Shown: positions 1-11,432 of the stretch, piece after piece
How the letters are laid out: each line of letters begins with the position of its first letter
Numbering within the stretch: position 1 is the stretch's first letter
Source: Diadema setosum
Taxonomy: Eukaryota; Echinodermata; Echinoidea; Diadematoida; Diadematidae
DNA: 64,000 nucleotides
Reading direction: 5' to 3'
NCBI GenBank assembly: GCA_033980235.1
Contig: CM067072.1
Span: 22,819,047 to 22,883,046 of the forward strand
Notes under the pieces: model-generated
Databases searched by the model: none
Told to the model about the DNA's origin: nothing
What the model saw: the letters and a program-made list of their open reading frames with translations, nothing else
Position numbers and translations under genes: made by a program

Positions 1-1627
1 ACATCATAATTTGAACGTGACGAATTTGATGAGATTTCAAAATTTCCCACTGTAATATTTCATGCATGGATGATACGGAAAAATGAGATTGTGGCTTAAT
101 CTTTAAAATGATTCTTCCTGCTCCATTTTGAAGTTTTTGTATTTGATCAAGAAGTTGCCCACGTGATGATTGAAATATAATATCTGCATAATCTAGATGA
201 GGTAAAATAACCGTTCGATATATCAAATTTAAATATTTTCTACTGATAAATTGTCGTAAACGACGAAGAAATGAAATCATGCGACCAACCTTTTGACACA
301 AATGATCAATATGAACATCCCATTTAAGTTCAGCATCAATATAAAGGCCCAAATATTTCACACTCTGTACTTGATTTATCACATGGCCTTTTATGCTAAG
401 ATCCAGTCTATTATACCTTTTAATCATATGACGGTTCCCAATGAGCATACTCACAGTTTTTTCATAATTGATTTTAAGTTTATTTTTGGAAATCCACTTG
501 TCGAGTTTCAGAAGCTCATATCGCCAAATTGATTGAACTGTACGCGGGTCTTTATGAGAAACATATAGAACTGTGTCGTCCGCATACAAATGTACGCTAC
601 ATAAGTCGAATACAGAAGGTAAATCGTTGATAAATATAATGAATAGCAAGGGACCTAAGATAGATCCTTGAGGCACCCCCAGCTCAATGGGTAATTCTTC
701 AGAAAAACAATTCCCTATACTAGTAACAATCCTCCGATCCGAGAGATAGCATTCAAACCATTTAAGCGAGGTGCTACTGATCCCTATTTTACGCATTGTA
801 TTGAGAAGGCATTTTACATTGACCAGGTCGAAAGCCTTTTGAAGATCATCCATGGCTTTTAACCACGTATCCGTGACCTTTATCAGTGCTGTGGAAGTAG
901 AATGATTAGGACGAAAACCCGATTGTTCTATTGTGAGTATATCATTCTGATTCAAATACTTAATCAACTGTTTTTGTATGACTCTCTCAAGGATTTTGGA
1001 TAAACATGACAATATAGAAATTGGTCGGTAATTATTTGGAATCAATCTGTCACCCTTTTTATGTACAGGAATAATTTTACCAATCTTCCATTTATTGGGA
1101 ACGATACCAAGGGTTATGGATTTATTAATCAAAAATGTTATAGGTTTAACAATTTCATTCTGAGAAATTTTCAAAATATGTACAGATATACCATCTAAAC
1201 CTACAGATTTCTTATTTTTTAATAATTGTATTTCTTTTAGAATATCTTCTTTACTAACAGTACACAATTTGAAAGAATGATTGACACAGGTATCAGTAAT
1301 TGAATTACAATTTTCAGGCTCATTCTCAGATGAATCAGGGATCAGTCCAGTCGCAACATTAGCGAAATGGTGGTTAAACTGATTTGCCATGCTCTGGCAC
1401 TGACTGGGTGGAGGCTGGGAATTGGAACCTTCCTTTGGTAATAATGAAGCCAGTATTTTCCAAGACTTGCTGGCGTTTTGTTCCTTGGTTAAGTGTTCAG
1501 TATAATAGCTTCTTTTCGATTTTTTAATCAAGGAGGTTACTTTGTTTTTCAGAACACGGTACATTTTCCATTCAGTTTCGTTTTGGGACTTAATAGCTTT
1601 TCTTTTGGCTAAGTCTCTTTTTTTCAT
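1..1627 (-). CDS. LINE reverse transcriptase ORF, runs off window edge
   Basis: Read on the minus strand, a frame stays open from an ATG at 1627-1625 to base 1, about 540 codons, with no stop in the lines I translated. It encodes a basic segment starting MKKRDLAKRKAIKSQNETE and then RT blocks in order: KIGKIIPVHKKGD, NNYRPISILSCLSKILERV, QSGFRPNHSTSTALI, KAFDLVNVKCLL, LGVPQGSILGPLLFIIFIND and the catalytic LYADDTVLY (about 590-560). Thumb-like sequence with KYLGLYIDAELKWDVHI follows. This is the RT of a CR1/jockey-type non-LTR retrotransposon. No endonuclease precedes it, so the copy is 5' truncated near 1650. The open frame suggests a recent insertion; the C-terminus lies outside the window. 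Confidence 0.88.
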   Translation of the reverse strand, partial: MKKRDLAKRKAIKSQNETEWKMYRVLKNKVTSLIKKSKRSYYTEHLTKEQNASKSWKILASLLPKEGSNSQPPPSQCQSMANQFNHHFANVATGLIPDSSENEPENCNSITDTCVNHSFKLCTVSKEDILKEIQLLKNKKSVGLDGISVHILKISQNEIVKPITFLINKSITLGIVPNKWKIGKIIPVHKKGDRLIPNNYRPISILSCLSKILERVIQKQLIKYLNQNDILTIEQSGFRPNHSTSTALIKVTDTWLKAMDDLQKAFDLVNVKCLLNTMRKIGISSTSLKWFECYLSDRRIVTSIGNCFSEELPIELGVPQGSILGPLLFIIFINDLPSVFDLCSVHLYADDTVLYVSHKDPRTVQSIWRYELLKLDKWISKNKLKINYEKTVSMLIGNRHMIKRYNRLDLSIKGHVINQVQSVKYLGLYIDAELKWDVHIDHLCQKVGRMISFLRRLRQFISRKYLNLIYRTVILPHLDYADIIFQSSRGQLLDQIQKLQNGAGRIILKIKPQSHFSVSSMHEILQWEILKSHQIRHVQIMM

Positions 1628-1650
1628 AAGATCGTGACCCCTGGGTAAAA
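1..1650 (-). mobile_element. 5'-truncated CR1/jockey-like LINE
   Basis: This is the mobile element holding the RT frame. Its 5' end on the minus strand lies near 1650, where coding similarity stops just upstream of the basic RT leader; its 3' end lies beyond base 1. Lack of endonuclease with an intact RT is typical of incomplete target-primed reverse transcription. It sits in an intron of, or upstream of, the host EGF gene, in the opposite orientation. Confidence 0.8.
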
Positions 1651-2140
1651 AGACGTGGTATGTACTGTTGTTTTGCTTGTTTGTTTCTGTTTGTTTTTTA
1701 ATTACTCATCATCAGTTTGGGATATTGTTTTGCTATTCATATAACTGTATCCTAGATTTCTTAAAGGAACGTAATGTGTTGCCCTATATGAACATTGTAA
1801 CAAAACGGCAAACGTTTGTTTGCTTAATGGGGTGAACTATAACTACATTGCACAGAATGAAATTTAAAACAAAAATAGATCCACTGAAATGGGAAAGCAT
1901 GAGTTTGATCGACAGCGTTTATTTACCAACAAGACTTGCTTCCTCGACACACACAAATCAATATACATTTGAGACCTGATGTATATATCTTAAATTTAGT
2001 TTCGCTACTTATTTAGTTCAGTTAACAATACACATATTGTATGATGAAGAGAGTATCTTTATCAAACGTGAACGCCTGCTAAGAATGTTCAATGTCTATT
2101 GTTCTTTCTGTCAATTTCATTGTGACATTGTCCCAATCAG
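1651..2140. other. non-coding stretch, no feature recognised
   Basis: AT-rich sequence between the LINE and the first host exon. It ends in a splice acceptor (tcccaatcag). I see no coding frame or repeat boundary apart from T/G-rich simple sequence near 1670-1705. It is probably intron of the host gene, because the first exon starts in phase 1. Confidence 0.5.
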
Positions 2141-2272
2141 ATATTGATGAATGTAGCCCCGACAGAAACCCTTGCGATAAAACGCATGGAAGTTGCAACA
2201 ACAATCCGGGGTCCTACGAGTGCACCTGTGATGCAGGGTATCAGATTTCCGCCGATGGTTTAACATGTGAAG
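2141..2272 (+). CDS. exon: calcium-binding EGF module (apparent non-GT donor)
   Basis: Acceptor tcccaatcag|atattgatga. The exon reads DIDECSPDRNPCDKTHGSC, then NNNPGSYECTCDAGYQISAD and GLTCEG. It has six Cys, the D-I-D-E-C Ca-binding start and the N-x4-Y-x-C hydroxylation pattern. Length is 132 nt, phase 1-1. The expected donor position after TGT GAA G reads GAAAGA rather than GT. The nearest downstream GT keeping phase 1 is at 2321, which would add 16 residues. The exon may therefore be mis-spliced, extended or degenerate. Confidence 0.8.
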
Positions 2273-4075
2273 GAAAGAATAATTCGTCCAAGTCTTTTGT
2301 CGTTAAGCTGATAGTAAATAGTGATGTGTTGTACTTTGTATACATAAACTACGTGTTTGCAGTACATCTGCAGTCACGTTCATCACTCAAAATGCGTAAC
2401 AATTACTCCATCACGGCTCTGCATCTCTGAACCACAGAATCTATAGAATATGTTTGTCATTATGCCAACAAGTAAGTCTTTGTCATTATTTGCTGTTCAA
2501 TAAAAAAAAATCTAGTATTGAAGAAATACTGGTGATGATAATGGGCTTCATACAATGTTTGTATGATACTACCTCGTAAAAAGACAAACAACAAAGATTA
2601 ACAATAATGATAATCGATTAACATCAAGCGAAATGGGTGAAACATATCACTGTACCTGTAGATAGTGTACCGTGTCCTGATACTAAATTGTATTTCTAAA
2701 CAAAATAATAAAAACGGTTTAAATGATCCGCATTTTATACCTGGCCAGGAGCACAATAAAAAGTTATAGATTTGTATCTCTCTTTTTTTGTACTGATAAG
2801 TAAAAGATAAAAAACAACAACTACAAATAAACAAATACCCTCTTAGGTAACGTATATACATCCAGCAAAAAAAAAAAAAAGATAAAGAAATTAAACACTT
2901 TTTCAAGTTTATATTTCTCATAGAATATTTGGTTGAAAGTTAATCTATTATATACCATGATAGAAGGTAAACTAATTGGGTATCAATATGGAATGTCAAT
3001 AAAAAGTTAAATTCTTACGCGTGAGTGAACACCTTCGTTGTCCTCTTCAAAGGCACAGAAGTAAAAATTGCAAAAATGAACAAGTTGTCATTCATACGTG
3101 CTCATAAGTGCTCTTCCATGTAACAATAAGTGCAAAAGACAAATTTAACACAATAAAAAACATGAATTAAGTTGTAAAAATAAGGCTTTGACCTCTATAA
3201 TATATTTGAAGTCCAAAAGATTAATAAAATAAATAATTAACATAATGGGGAAAATAAAGAGTCTTCTGTCAAATCGAAATTCTAATGAAATGAGAAAAGA
3301 AGCAATATAACAAAAATGGTAGGAATTTTTTAATTGATTTATCAAATTAGGAAAATGAATAATATTTGATTCTTGAATTTGTCTCATGAATTCTTAAATT
3401 ACTAAATTAAAAGAATAAAATAAAGATATTCTGTCCATTTAATCATCTTTGTGATCTTACTCCCTATGTCATTTTAAAATTTAGTTGACAGAAAATTCTT
3501 ATTTTCCCCCTTTGGTTTCCAACTTTGATTTTATTTGAGGTTATAAAAGGTAAAGTGAACGAAAACTTATTTTTCCTATATCATTCATGTCTCTCATTGT
3601 GTTAAACTGGTCTTTTGTTATCAATGTTATCTTGAAGGGGGCATTTTCAAATGAAAGACTACATGTCAAATTTTGCAATTTTTGCTTTTGTGGCTTGGAG
3701 GACAAAAATAAATATGTTCACTCATGCGTAAATTTTTCCTTTATATTGACCTACAAATTTGTAGCCAATTTAAGTACCGCTAATATGGTATATAACATTA
3801 AAATCTTCTATGAAAAATATGAACTTTTAAAAAAAAGTGTTTACTTTCTTCTTTTTTTTTGCGAGTGTTTCAATTATATTATTTGTTTAGATACATTATT
3901 CTGGCAGCAGAATTCATGAAGTATTGTCTTGTTGTTTTGTCTCATCGTATGAATTTTGTGGGGGTTCAGCATTTTATCAGCTTTGAGCTAAGTGCCCACA
4001 TCGTAGCCATTCCGAGTGCTGAGATGATAAAAGTTTTAAGGTCGATAGTTACACTGTGCTTTAACTTTGTCCCAG
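2273..4075. other. intron, AT-rich, no feature recognised
   Basis: Long AT-rich intron with A and T runs. Short open frames on both strands have no recognisable domain and look like chance. The acceptor ctttgtcccag lies at 4065-4075. Confidence 0.5.
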
Positions 4076-4195
4076 AAATTGACGAGTGTTCCTGGAATCC
4101 TTGCTCAAATGGAGGCACTTGCCACGATGAACTTGACGGGTTTAGGTGCGATTGCACTGATCAGTTTAAAGGTTCAACATGTCAACAAAGGAAAG
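4076..4195 (+). CDS. exon: EGF module
   Basis: Acceptor tttgtcccag, donor AAG|GTAATG. The product is EIDECSWNPCSNGGTC, HDELDGFRCDCTDQFKGSTC, then QQRKG: six Cys with NGGTC and C-D-C spacing typical of a laminin/Notch-type EGF that ends differently from the neighbouring EGF_CA modules. 120 nt, phase 1-1. The open frame continues past the donor into (TA)n sequence, which is read-through and not coding. Confidence 0.88.
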
Positions 4196-4309
4196 GTAAT
4201 GTTATTCTACTGTAGTAACGCACGCACGCACACACTTACACACACATACACTATTATAAGGACTATTATTGTATATATACATATATGTATACGTATATAT
4301 GTGTATATC

Positions 4310-4356
<47 letters not shown>

Positions 4357-4369
4357 TATATATGTGTGT
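4196..4369. repeat. (AC)/(TA)n microsatellite
   Basis: Intron start with CA-rich sequence, then a long (TA)n tract to about 4365 and a short (TG)n directly before a TIR element. Confidence 0.85.
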
Positions 4370-5140
4370 GTGACCCGCTACAACAAAAAGGTCCTAAAGT
4401 CGCGCACGGTCGAAGCCGTGAAAATCGAGTTTGAAGTCAGAGCATTAAAATTGGTCAAAACTTACCATTTTCTGATTTTGATATATTACTGGAGTCTAAC
4501 ATGTCTTCTTTCATCTGTCGAAATTTTGAAAAAAAATAATCAAAGGAAATATAAAAAAAAAAAATGCGTTTTTCTGAGCCATGTTTTTTGGCGTTTCAAC
4601 GAAGCGGAGGCTGGTTCGAAAATTTGGATTGAGCGCCACATATAGGTTCCTCCCTTAACAACGACCAGAGTGATCTCATTGGTCAGTTTGCTGCATGCTG
4701 CTAACCGAAGCGTGAAGCTCGCACACTGCCCAGTCGACTGGTACGTGCCGGCGGGGTGCGCAATGCTCAGCCGCTTCTCACATCCTGGTCACTGATTGGT
4801 TGGTGAGGAGACCGCCGACGCTGATGTGCTTGAATGAACTCTTCGGGGGTTGCTAGGGCTTACCTTCTATTGTTTGATTGTCCAGAGGTGAAAACTGACT
4901 TGCGTGTCCCTTGATCGCGATTGTGTCGAAAGAAAGACTTTTAGGGCGCTTTTCTCGAAAGAGTGATTTTCCAGACGTCTCGACGTGCTCTCTTCTAAAC
5001 ATCGATATCTCCGCAGCCGATTATTCTTATAAAATGTGTTACATATCAATTTAAAGCAGAAAGATTAGGGGATTATATCATGTAATTTTCAAATAATCGA
5101 CCTCGCCCGACTTTAGGATCATTTTGTTGTAGCGGGTCAC
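4370..5140. mobile_element. 771-bp MITE-like element with ~33-bp TIRs in a (TA)n tract
   Basis: The left end GTGACCCGCTACAACAAAAA (4370 on) and the reverse complement of the right end (to 5140) match for about 33 bp with two mismatches, both continuing to CCTAAAGTCG. The interior has no transposase. (TA)n lies on both sides (4310-4365 and 5150-5185). It resembles the element at 19339-20026 in its GTGACC ends and its position between TA tracts. Confidence 0.82.
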
Positions 5141-5149
5141 ATATATACA

Positions 5150-5190
<41 letters not shown>

Positions 5191-5863
5191 TGTATCATAT
5201 ATGTGTGTGTGTGTGTGCCTTAACCTACAATCCTTACACACGAAGGCACATACATTCACACATATTCATACATTGTGAGTCTGTAGGCCTGCGGTATGTG
5301 TGGGTGCATGTGGGTGTTATTTAGCTGAACTGTGCAGATGTTTTATTATGTTGTCACGCCATGAATAGAACACCTTGCAGGCCTATAAAATCTGAATCCG
5401 TCGTTTTGAATGTTAACACAAGAGACATTAAGTTATATATATTGATGCATGACAACAGTAAAATGATACCCTCCATCAATTATCATGAGGAATGCGTCTG
5501 AAGGCTTACAACTTGGCTATTGGACGGTGGTTGCTAGAATAATACGAGCAAGATTGGTCACGTAGTCGCTTGTAAAGCAGTATTTTACTCGGATCTATAT
5601 TAGACGGACTGAATTCCCAATTAATCAAATGATTTTACTGCTTTATGCTGCCCCTAATGGGATGCATTAATTTTCATGATCAAATGTTGTTTTCTCATTT
5701 AAAACGATGTCTTACATTCCAGATTGTAATAAGTGTCAAAGCAGTTTAACGGTACTGTTTTATTACTAAGCCGTCTCAGTGGATTATGAAATTAACTGGC
5801 CGTAAGTTCAAAATGTGCGCTGAATTCAGTTATAGTCAATAGTTGGGTGAATTATACTGCCTT

Positions 5864-5923
<60 letters not shown>

Positions 5924-6049
5924 CAATTTACAAGAGATGTGATGTTCTTTGAAGGAAAGGAGAAGCAAGTATTGCTGTATTATCTTTGTGTCATAATTTG
6001 TGATTGTGAAACGTCCATCATTGTCCCCTATATGCTTTATCATTTGCAG
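5141..6049. other. intron with (TA)n/(GT)n tracts, otherwise nothing recognised
   Basis: TA/TG microsatellite at 5148-5216 and a long (TA)n at 5865-5921. The remainder shows no coding or repeat structure I can name. Confidence 0.5.
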
Positions 6050-6259
6050 AGAGCTGTGTGTGGTTTACAAGGAACCGATCAGTAAAACGCGTCAATTGTC
6101 AGACAATCCAGTTTTATAGCGGTGATTATATGAGCGATTATTGCTATTGTAACACTGGATTTTCCATGAACCGAGTGAAATGCAACGACGCGAAACTTGT
6201 GAATTCGGATATATTCGACTACAATGGAACTGAAATAGAAACAACTCCAAAGTGCTCAG
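6050..6259 (+). CDS. exon: cysteine-rich unit of unknown family
   Basis: Acceptor tttatcatttgcag, donor TCAG|GTATTTG, 210 nt, phase 1-1. The translated unit (70 residues) begins ESCVWFTRNRSVKRVNCQ, contains DYCYCNTGFSMNRVKC and ends TTPKCSG. It has six Cys, with a C-x-C-x-TGF element reminiscent of the second half of an EGF module, but the first half does not fit EGF spacing. Either a divergent EGF or an unrecognised small Cys-rich domain. It lies between EGF exons, so it probably contributes to the same extracellular rod. Confidence 0.72.
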
Positions 6260-6782
6260 GTATTTGTATATCAACATTCTTCTATTTTTCCTCGCATAAA
6301 TGCATTGTACATCCCTGCCTAGAAAGAAATTGAAATTAACACATGCATTGAGAGTTTAAAAACCTTTTTAATCTTTCAAAGGGACCATGGTCACTTTTAA
6401 CATTACAGCATGCTCTCAAACCAGCTTTGAAAGTTTTTCACTCGAAAGGCTTAAAGTAAGACTGCATCTACATTCCGTAAAGATGTCTCATGCTGGAACT
6501 CCTTATCATGCAGTTTTATTCATGACCCGATTCATGTAACGTGATAAGATTATAATGTTTCCGTTCTCCTTATTGACCTGCTTACTTCTAGATTTGTCTA
6601 CACACTCGAAATGAAGTTGATCAATTTTCCTGTGGAGCTCCTTTAATCTAATGATACTGCTCTATTGCAGTTACTGTAAAGGATGTGTGTACTTTTTTTT
6701 TTCACGAGTACTTACACAAGCGTCAGTTCGACCATTGTTACGTATTTTCCCCCTTTTTTATGCCTTCGTATGTCTTAAATAG
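6260..6782. other. intron, nothing recognised
   Basis: Ordinary intron sequence with a T-rich stretch at 6692-6702. The acceptor before 6783 is weak: its pyrimidine tract lies well upstream (near 6750) and it reads cttaaatag. Confidence 0.5.
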
Positions 6783-6908
6783 ACATTGATGAATGTAGGT
6801 CGAACCCATGCGATGACGAATACGGCAGCTGCCACAACAGCCAAGGGTCCTACGAATGCAGATGTCGGACAGGCTTTTCACTCTCAAGTGATGCTGCATC
6901 TTGCGAAG
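6783..6908 (+). CDS. exon: calcium-binding EGF module with GC donor
   Basis: The product starts [17 protein letters not shown], continues [15 protein letters not shown] and ends [11 protein letters not shown]. Six Cys, a Ca-binding start and a hydroxylation-type C-x-N-x4-Y-x-C motif are present. 126 nt, phase 1-1. At the end TGC GAA G the donor reads GCAAAA instead of GT, a possible GC-AG intron. It resembles the exon at 2141-2272 (NPCD, GSC, GSYEC), suggesting these two are recent duplicates. Confidence 0.82.
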
Positions 6909-7643
6909 GCAAAACATCATTGTTCTTGTTGCTATCTTTGTTATTATTACAATAAATTCAATTCAATTTAATTTTATTTGTCAATTATAATGTTACAATA
7001 TTGATTATTATTACTAAAGTATCATCATCATTGTTATCATTACCATACTTTCAAATGATTACTGCACCTTAATAGCGTTGTTCTTGCTATTGTTTGTTAT
7101 TATTATAATTGTGATTGCCACTACTAGTTACAATATTGATTATTGTTACCACCGACATCTTCATGATTATTACCGTAATTTTAATTCCCATTTTAACTTT
7201 TTTTTTTTCTATCGATAGGAAAATAGCTGCCCCTTAAGTGCAGGAGGACCCCAAAACACAGAAAACAAACAAACAAACAAGCAATGAGACGATACGTCAT
7301 GAATGATTCTTATGAGTGTGTTTAGGGTCATATAATTTTATGATATATGTGGAAGTGGCATCTCGGCCGTCTTCTACACTGCCTCGTTTCTAACCAACCG
7401 ACGTCGTTGACCTTCTACATACATGATTATTGTTGCCATACGTATAAACGTGAAATAACTGCGTAACTGAAGATGGCCTAATTTAAGAAGTAACCTCCAC
7501 TTGAAGGGAAAATATGCCAGACCTGTATGAATTTGCCCAAACAGTTACCCAATTTTAACGATATCTGATGTTGCTGCTGTTGTCCATTTGTATCACACGG
7601 AAATCTGAAGCTGTTTTTACTTTCATGGTATATTTTGTTTCAG
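6909..7643. other. intron rich in ATT/TTG triplets
   Basis: From about 6925 to 7200 the sequence is imperfect (TTATTA)-type simple repeat. The rest shows nothing recognisable. Confidence 0.5.
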
Positions 7644-7766
7644 ATATCGACGAGTGCTCAGAAAATTTGCACAACTGCGATGATCATGCTGACTGCACTA
7701 ACTTTCCGGGACTTTATACCTGTACATGTCAGACTGGCTACAGTGGCGACGGGCAACATTGTATAG
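7644..7766 (+). CDS. exon: calcium-binding EGF module
   Basis: Acceptor tattttgtttcag, donor ATAG|GTATTA, 123 nt, phase 1-1. Product: DIDECSENLHNCDDHADC, then TNFPGLYTCTCQTGY and SGDGQHCIG. A canonical fibrillin-type EGF_CA with six Cys. It is the last module before the NIDO domain. Confidence 0.92.
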   Translation: MSTSAQKICTTAMIMLTALTFRDFIPVHVRLATVATGNIV

Positions 7767-8999
7767 GTATTATGTAATCCCATTCTGAATATCAATATAA
7801 TGAACTCAGATGTTCTGTCATACATTTAGATTTTTTCAATCACTAACATTTAGTGAAAATCGATATTGTAGTATACGCTACTTAGACGCGTCTTAGCGTA
7901 TTATACTGATTAAGACGCTATAGCAACTCCCGCAACCACTTCTTGGGTTTACGATAGTACAGTTCAAGATGCAAGACGGTAAATGTAGCTCCTGGATTGT
8001 AGATGGAACAGAATTTCCATTAGGGTCAAAGGGGAAACATCTCTGTTCGATTCTTTAAAGAACTTCCGTGCAAAATAAGTATATATTGGTAGAGATCCCG
8101 CTAAATGCTTACATTGCAACAATCCTGTATGGATTTATAATAAACTAAAGTTGAAATCAGTATCTAATTATGAATTTAATTTCTGGTAATAAAAACAGTT
8201 CCTGATCGTTCTCTTTACTGGGTACCTACCTGCATCCGCCTTAAAAATAGGTTTTAAAAACAAAAGAGGCAAAAATGGAAATATTGCCCCTCGACGCATT
8301 CCCGCAGCCCCCTCCCCCTCCCGTAAATACGCACGTATACACATTAATAAAAACAAGTGATAACAGACTTAAAGTAACAAAAGCGGACAACATGCTTATA
8401 CGTTAATCACCCGGTATTGTAGTCCGGTGACTCTTTCTACTCTCCCTCCCCTTTTGGTGCTCGCAACCATTGTAACCTAGAAAGTGTTTGCGTCAATATA
8501 GTTATCTAAACATTTCATGAGAAAATAAAATTATGGTACCAAATTACCAAAAGACAGCTCTTCTTGATCCTCTTCATAGATGTAATATATAGACAATAAT
8601 ATTATAATGATTTATTGGAATGGCATTGATCCCTAAGAAAGTATGTTATGCATCCTGGACAAAATAAATAATTTAGATGTAACACGTATCCAGGAAAAAT
8701 ATAAAAATCGGTACAGTAATAGATTAACACGACAGCAATCAGAAATGTAACACAGTGTATGTGTACTGTATGGGGAAATGTATGTGATTAATTAGATCTT
8801 GTGTGATCGCTGTCAATCCTCAAAAATCCGTAGTAATATAGCTATATTGTAACCTGTAACTAGTATTTGTAAGTTTGTCATTACCTGCCATCTGTCCAGA
8901 ATAGGACCATCGACCTGGTAAATGTCAACATGGCTTTGAGTGTTAAATTTACCAATAAAGATATGATTACAACAGCGTATATTCTGTTCTCTTTTTCAG
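7767..8999. other. intron, nothing recognised
   Basis: A 1.2-kb intron with no clear repeat. It contains a C-rich stretch near 8306-8326 and AT-rich filler, and ends in a strong acceptor (ctctttttcag). Confidence 0.45.
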
Positions 9000-9163
9000 A
9001 AATCATATTTCGTTCCTATGGTCCTGATGCTGGGGATTCTGAAGCGATAGGAAACAGGTTTTTCAACTACTTCTTCGCGACTTTCCCCTCGTATACGTGG
9101 TGGACAGTTCCTCTTATTGACGGATTTCCAGTCGGCTATGACTCATTTTACAACTATATTACG
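9000..9163 (+). CDS. exon: NIDO domain, first part
   Basis: Acceptor ctctttttcag, donor ACG|GTAATT; starts in phase 1 and ends in phase 0. It encodes EIIFRSYGPDAGDSEAIGN, then FFNYFFATFPSYTWWTVPL and ends NYIT. The F-x-S-Y-G-P-D-A-G-D-S motif matches the start of NIDO (nidogen extracellular) domains, usually written FPFGP-x-x-GD. The domain continues in the next three exons. Confidence 0.85.
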
Positions 9164-11273
9164 GTAATTGCATCTTCCATGACATATGTTAAACAATATT
9201 TTGTTTGGAATTCCTTGATATTACAAAGTCATTCATCGGGAGTCCATATAGGGATGCAGGTACAATCAAGGCTGATTCGTTTTTATGAATATTTATCATT
9301 CATTATCATTTCTTTTTACTGAATCAGATTTGGTAAAAAGCATAATAAACAGTACTTTCTCTTTTTTCATAAGTAAGTGTTATTGTGAAGTCTTTGCACA
9401 TGTACTCCCAGCATCATACACCTTGCGCTCTTCCAAACACAGTATTTTCTTCTTTTTTTTTTACCTTTCCCTCCTTTCCCTATACCACATTTTCATTGCT
9501 ACAATCATTTTAAGCTTAGGCTTACGATATCTGGTCTGATGCATTTTCCCTTTATGAATATTCATTTCCTTTGACAGTAATAAGTCATCCTTGGGTTATC
9601 AGATTCTGTTCACATTGCAAATTGTGGTGTGGGTAATGTTGGCAAATGATAAAGACTAATTCCGTATTCCTATTAGGGAAATTGTCAGACATGTAAGCAA
9701 GGGTCCTAAACAAAAATGAGTTTTGCACCCACATTACATGCTTGGAGGGCAATAAACATGTTTGGCATCTCTGAAGTATGATGAAGATAACTTTCTGTTA
9801 GGAATATTGTATCACAGATCGGCAAGAAAGGTCTCTGAGAACCAACGATTTTGAATAAGGAATCGTGTTTTGTGACCAGTGCTAAGATGAGATGTTCAGA
9901 CATTTCTGCCTTGTCAAATGTGGGTAGCTAGGCCGATGAAATAGCTGAAAACTACTCTTGGCAATTGGCACAGAACTCGTTGACGTGGTTACAAATTATG
10001 TAATTAATTTTATGGCATCCTCCTCTCTTATTTATAATTGCCTATAGTTTACTTAGTAGTTGTGAACTTATTGTTCAGTCATGTGCTTTGATGCATTGAT
10101 GTGACTTTTTTTTACCAGTTGTCACCTATACAAATGTGATGTCCTCGGATATAATAGCCATGACAGGCTCCAAACTTCCACCTTTGCTTGAATCTGTAAA
10201 CCTTAGTTTGTTTTCCACCTTTGAATATTCTAAGGTGGACGAGGCTTACTGAATGAAAGAAAGAAAATATACAAAATACCGAGGGATGACGATGTCCTAT
10301 AACATTTTGCTTTTTAAATTAATTGTCGCCCTCTGAACAAATGTGAGTGTGAGATCTGTCATGACAGCGTCTCTATCGATTATGTTTGATTTTACTTTTT
10401 TGAAGTGAATTGAAACATGAAGGTTAATGACATAAAATGAACAAAACTAGCAACCGTTGACTTTACTTATTATCATGAAACAGTTGTGTTGTATAAATTC
10501 ACGCATGCAAATGAGATGTGCCTCCAAGTCTTTAAATTGAATTTAAAACAAAAATGTTGCTCGTCGTGTGTAATAATGTCAACTGAACAGATCTCACATG
10601 GTGATACAGAGATAAGGAAGTAAGCTAGTACATCTGACACACCAGAATTGTGGATATTGTTTATGTAGATAAATGGCAAGTCTCGTATGTTCTGTATTCA
10701 ACATTTGAGTAAGACGCTTAAACCCGAATAACTATCTTCTTGAACATGGAGACCCCCTCATGAAATATATCAGATATACATGTGTGAACAAAAATCCTGA
10801 TACATACATGCAAGCACCCACATACACATGCACAACACACGCACAGAAACAACCCCCTCACACATACATAAATTCACAAGGACCTGTAGGAATCCTAAAC
10901 TACTAATGACACTGGTAATCTGCCCTATACCTTAGAGTTTAGAAACGTGATAAATCAATGTTTGTATGACTTTCACCTGTTTTTCGTTTCTTTGTCTTTG
11001 TAGAAAATACACGAAAAACAATGTCAAAAACATGCAGCTGTGAACATTTACATTACGAGGACTAATATCAGCAATAAAATATATGAATGTTAATGCTGAC
11101 CGGATGACTGTCCTTGTGTATTTCCAATTCAGTAATAAAATTATGAAGTATTCCAGTGCTTTTCTCAATCATCATAATTTTCCAGGTGAGTACAAACGCC
11201 AACCGTAAAGCAGACATTACAAAGTAATCATTTCATGGGTATCAATACTCATTTCTCAAATTTTTCAAATTAG
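9164..11273. other. 2.1-kb intron, no feature recognised
   Basis: AT-rich intron with T runs and a CA-rich stretch at 10790-10870. No domain-bearing frame is seen. Confidence 0.45.
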
Positions 11274-11432
11274 TTCACGTCGACTGGGATGATCTCCTTC
11301 AGCAACTACAGATTTATATATCCGCTACAGTACATCAATCCTCCATTATTTAATTGGTATGATCAACCTGCTGTGGCAGTATTTGGTGCTTCCACCGATA
11401 TCCAACTTGGTCCTCCCAAGATCTACTATCAG
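11274..11432 (+). CDS. exon: NIDO domain, second part
   Basis: Acceptor tttttcaaattag, donor CAG|GTACTT, 159 nt, phase 0-0. It encodes FTSTGMISFSNYRFIYPL, then NWYDQPAVAVFGASTDIQ and PPKIYYQ. This matches the NIDO core: the F-x-S-T-G-x-I-S-F block, the A-V-F-x-A-S-x-D block and the closing YYQ strand. Confidence 0.88.

Noticed and set aside
4067..4645. 192-codon frame as a gene
   Set aside because: It is in a different frame from the EGF exon and runs through a (TA)n tract and MITE sequence.
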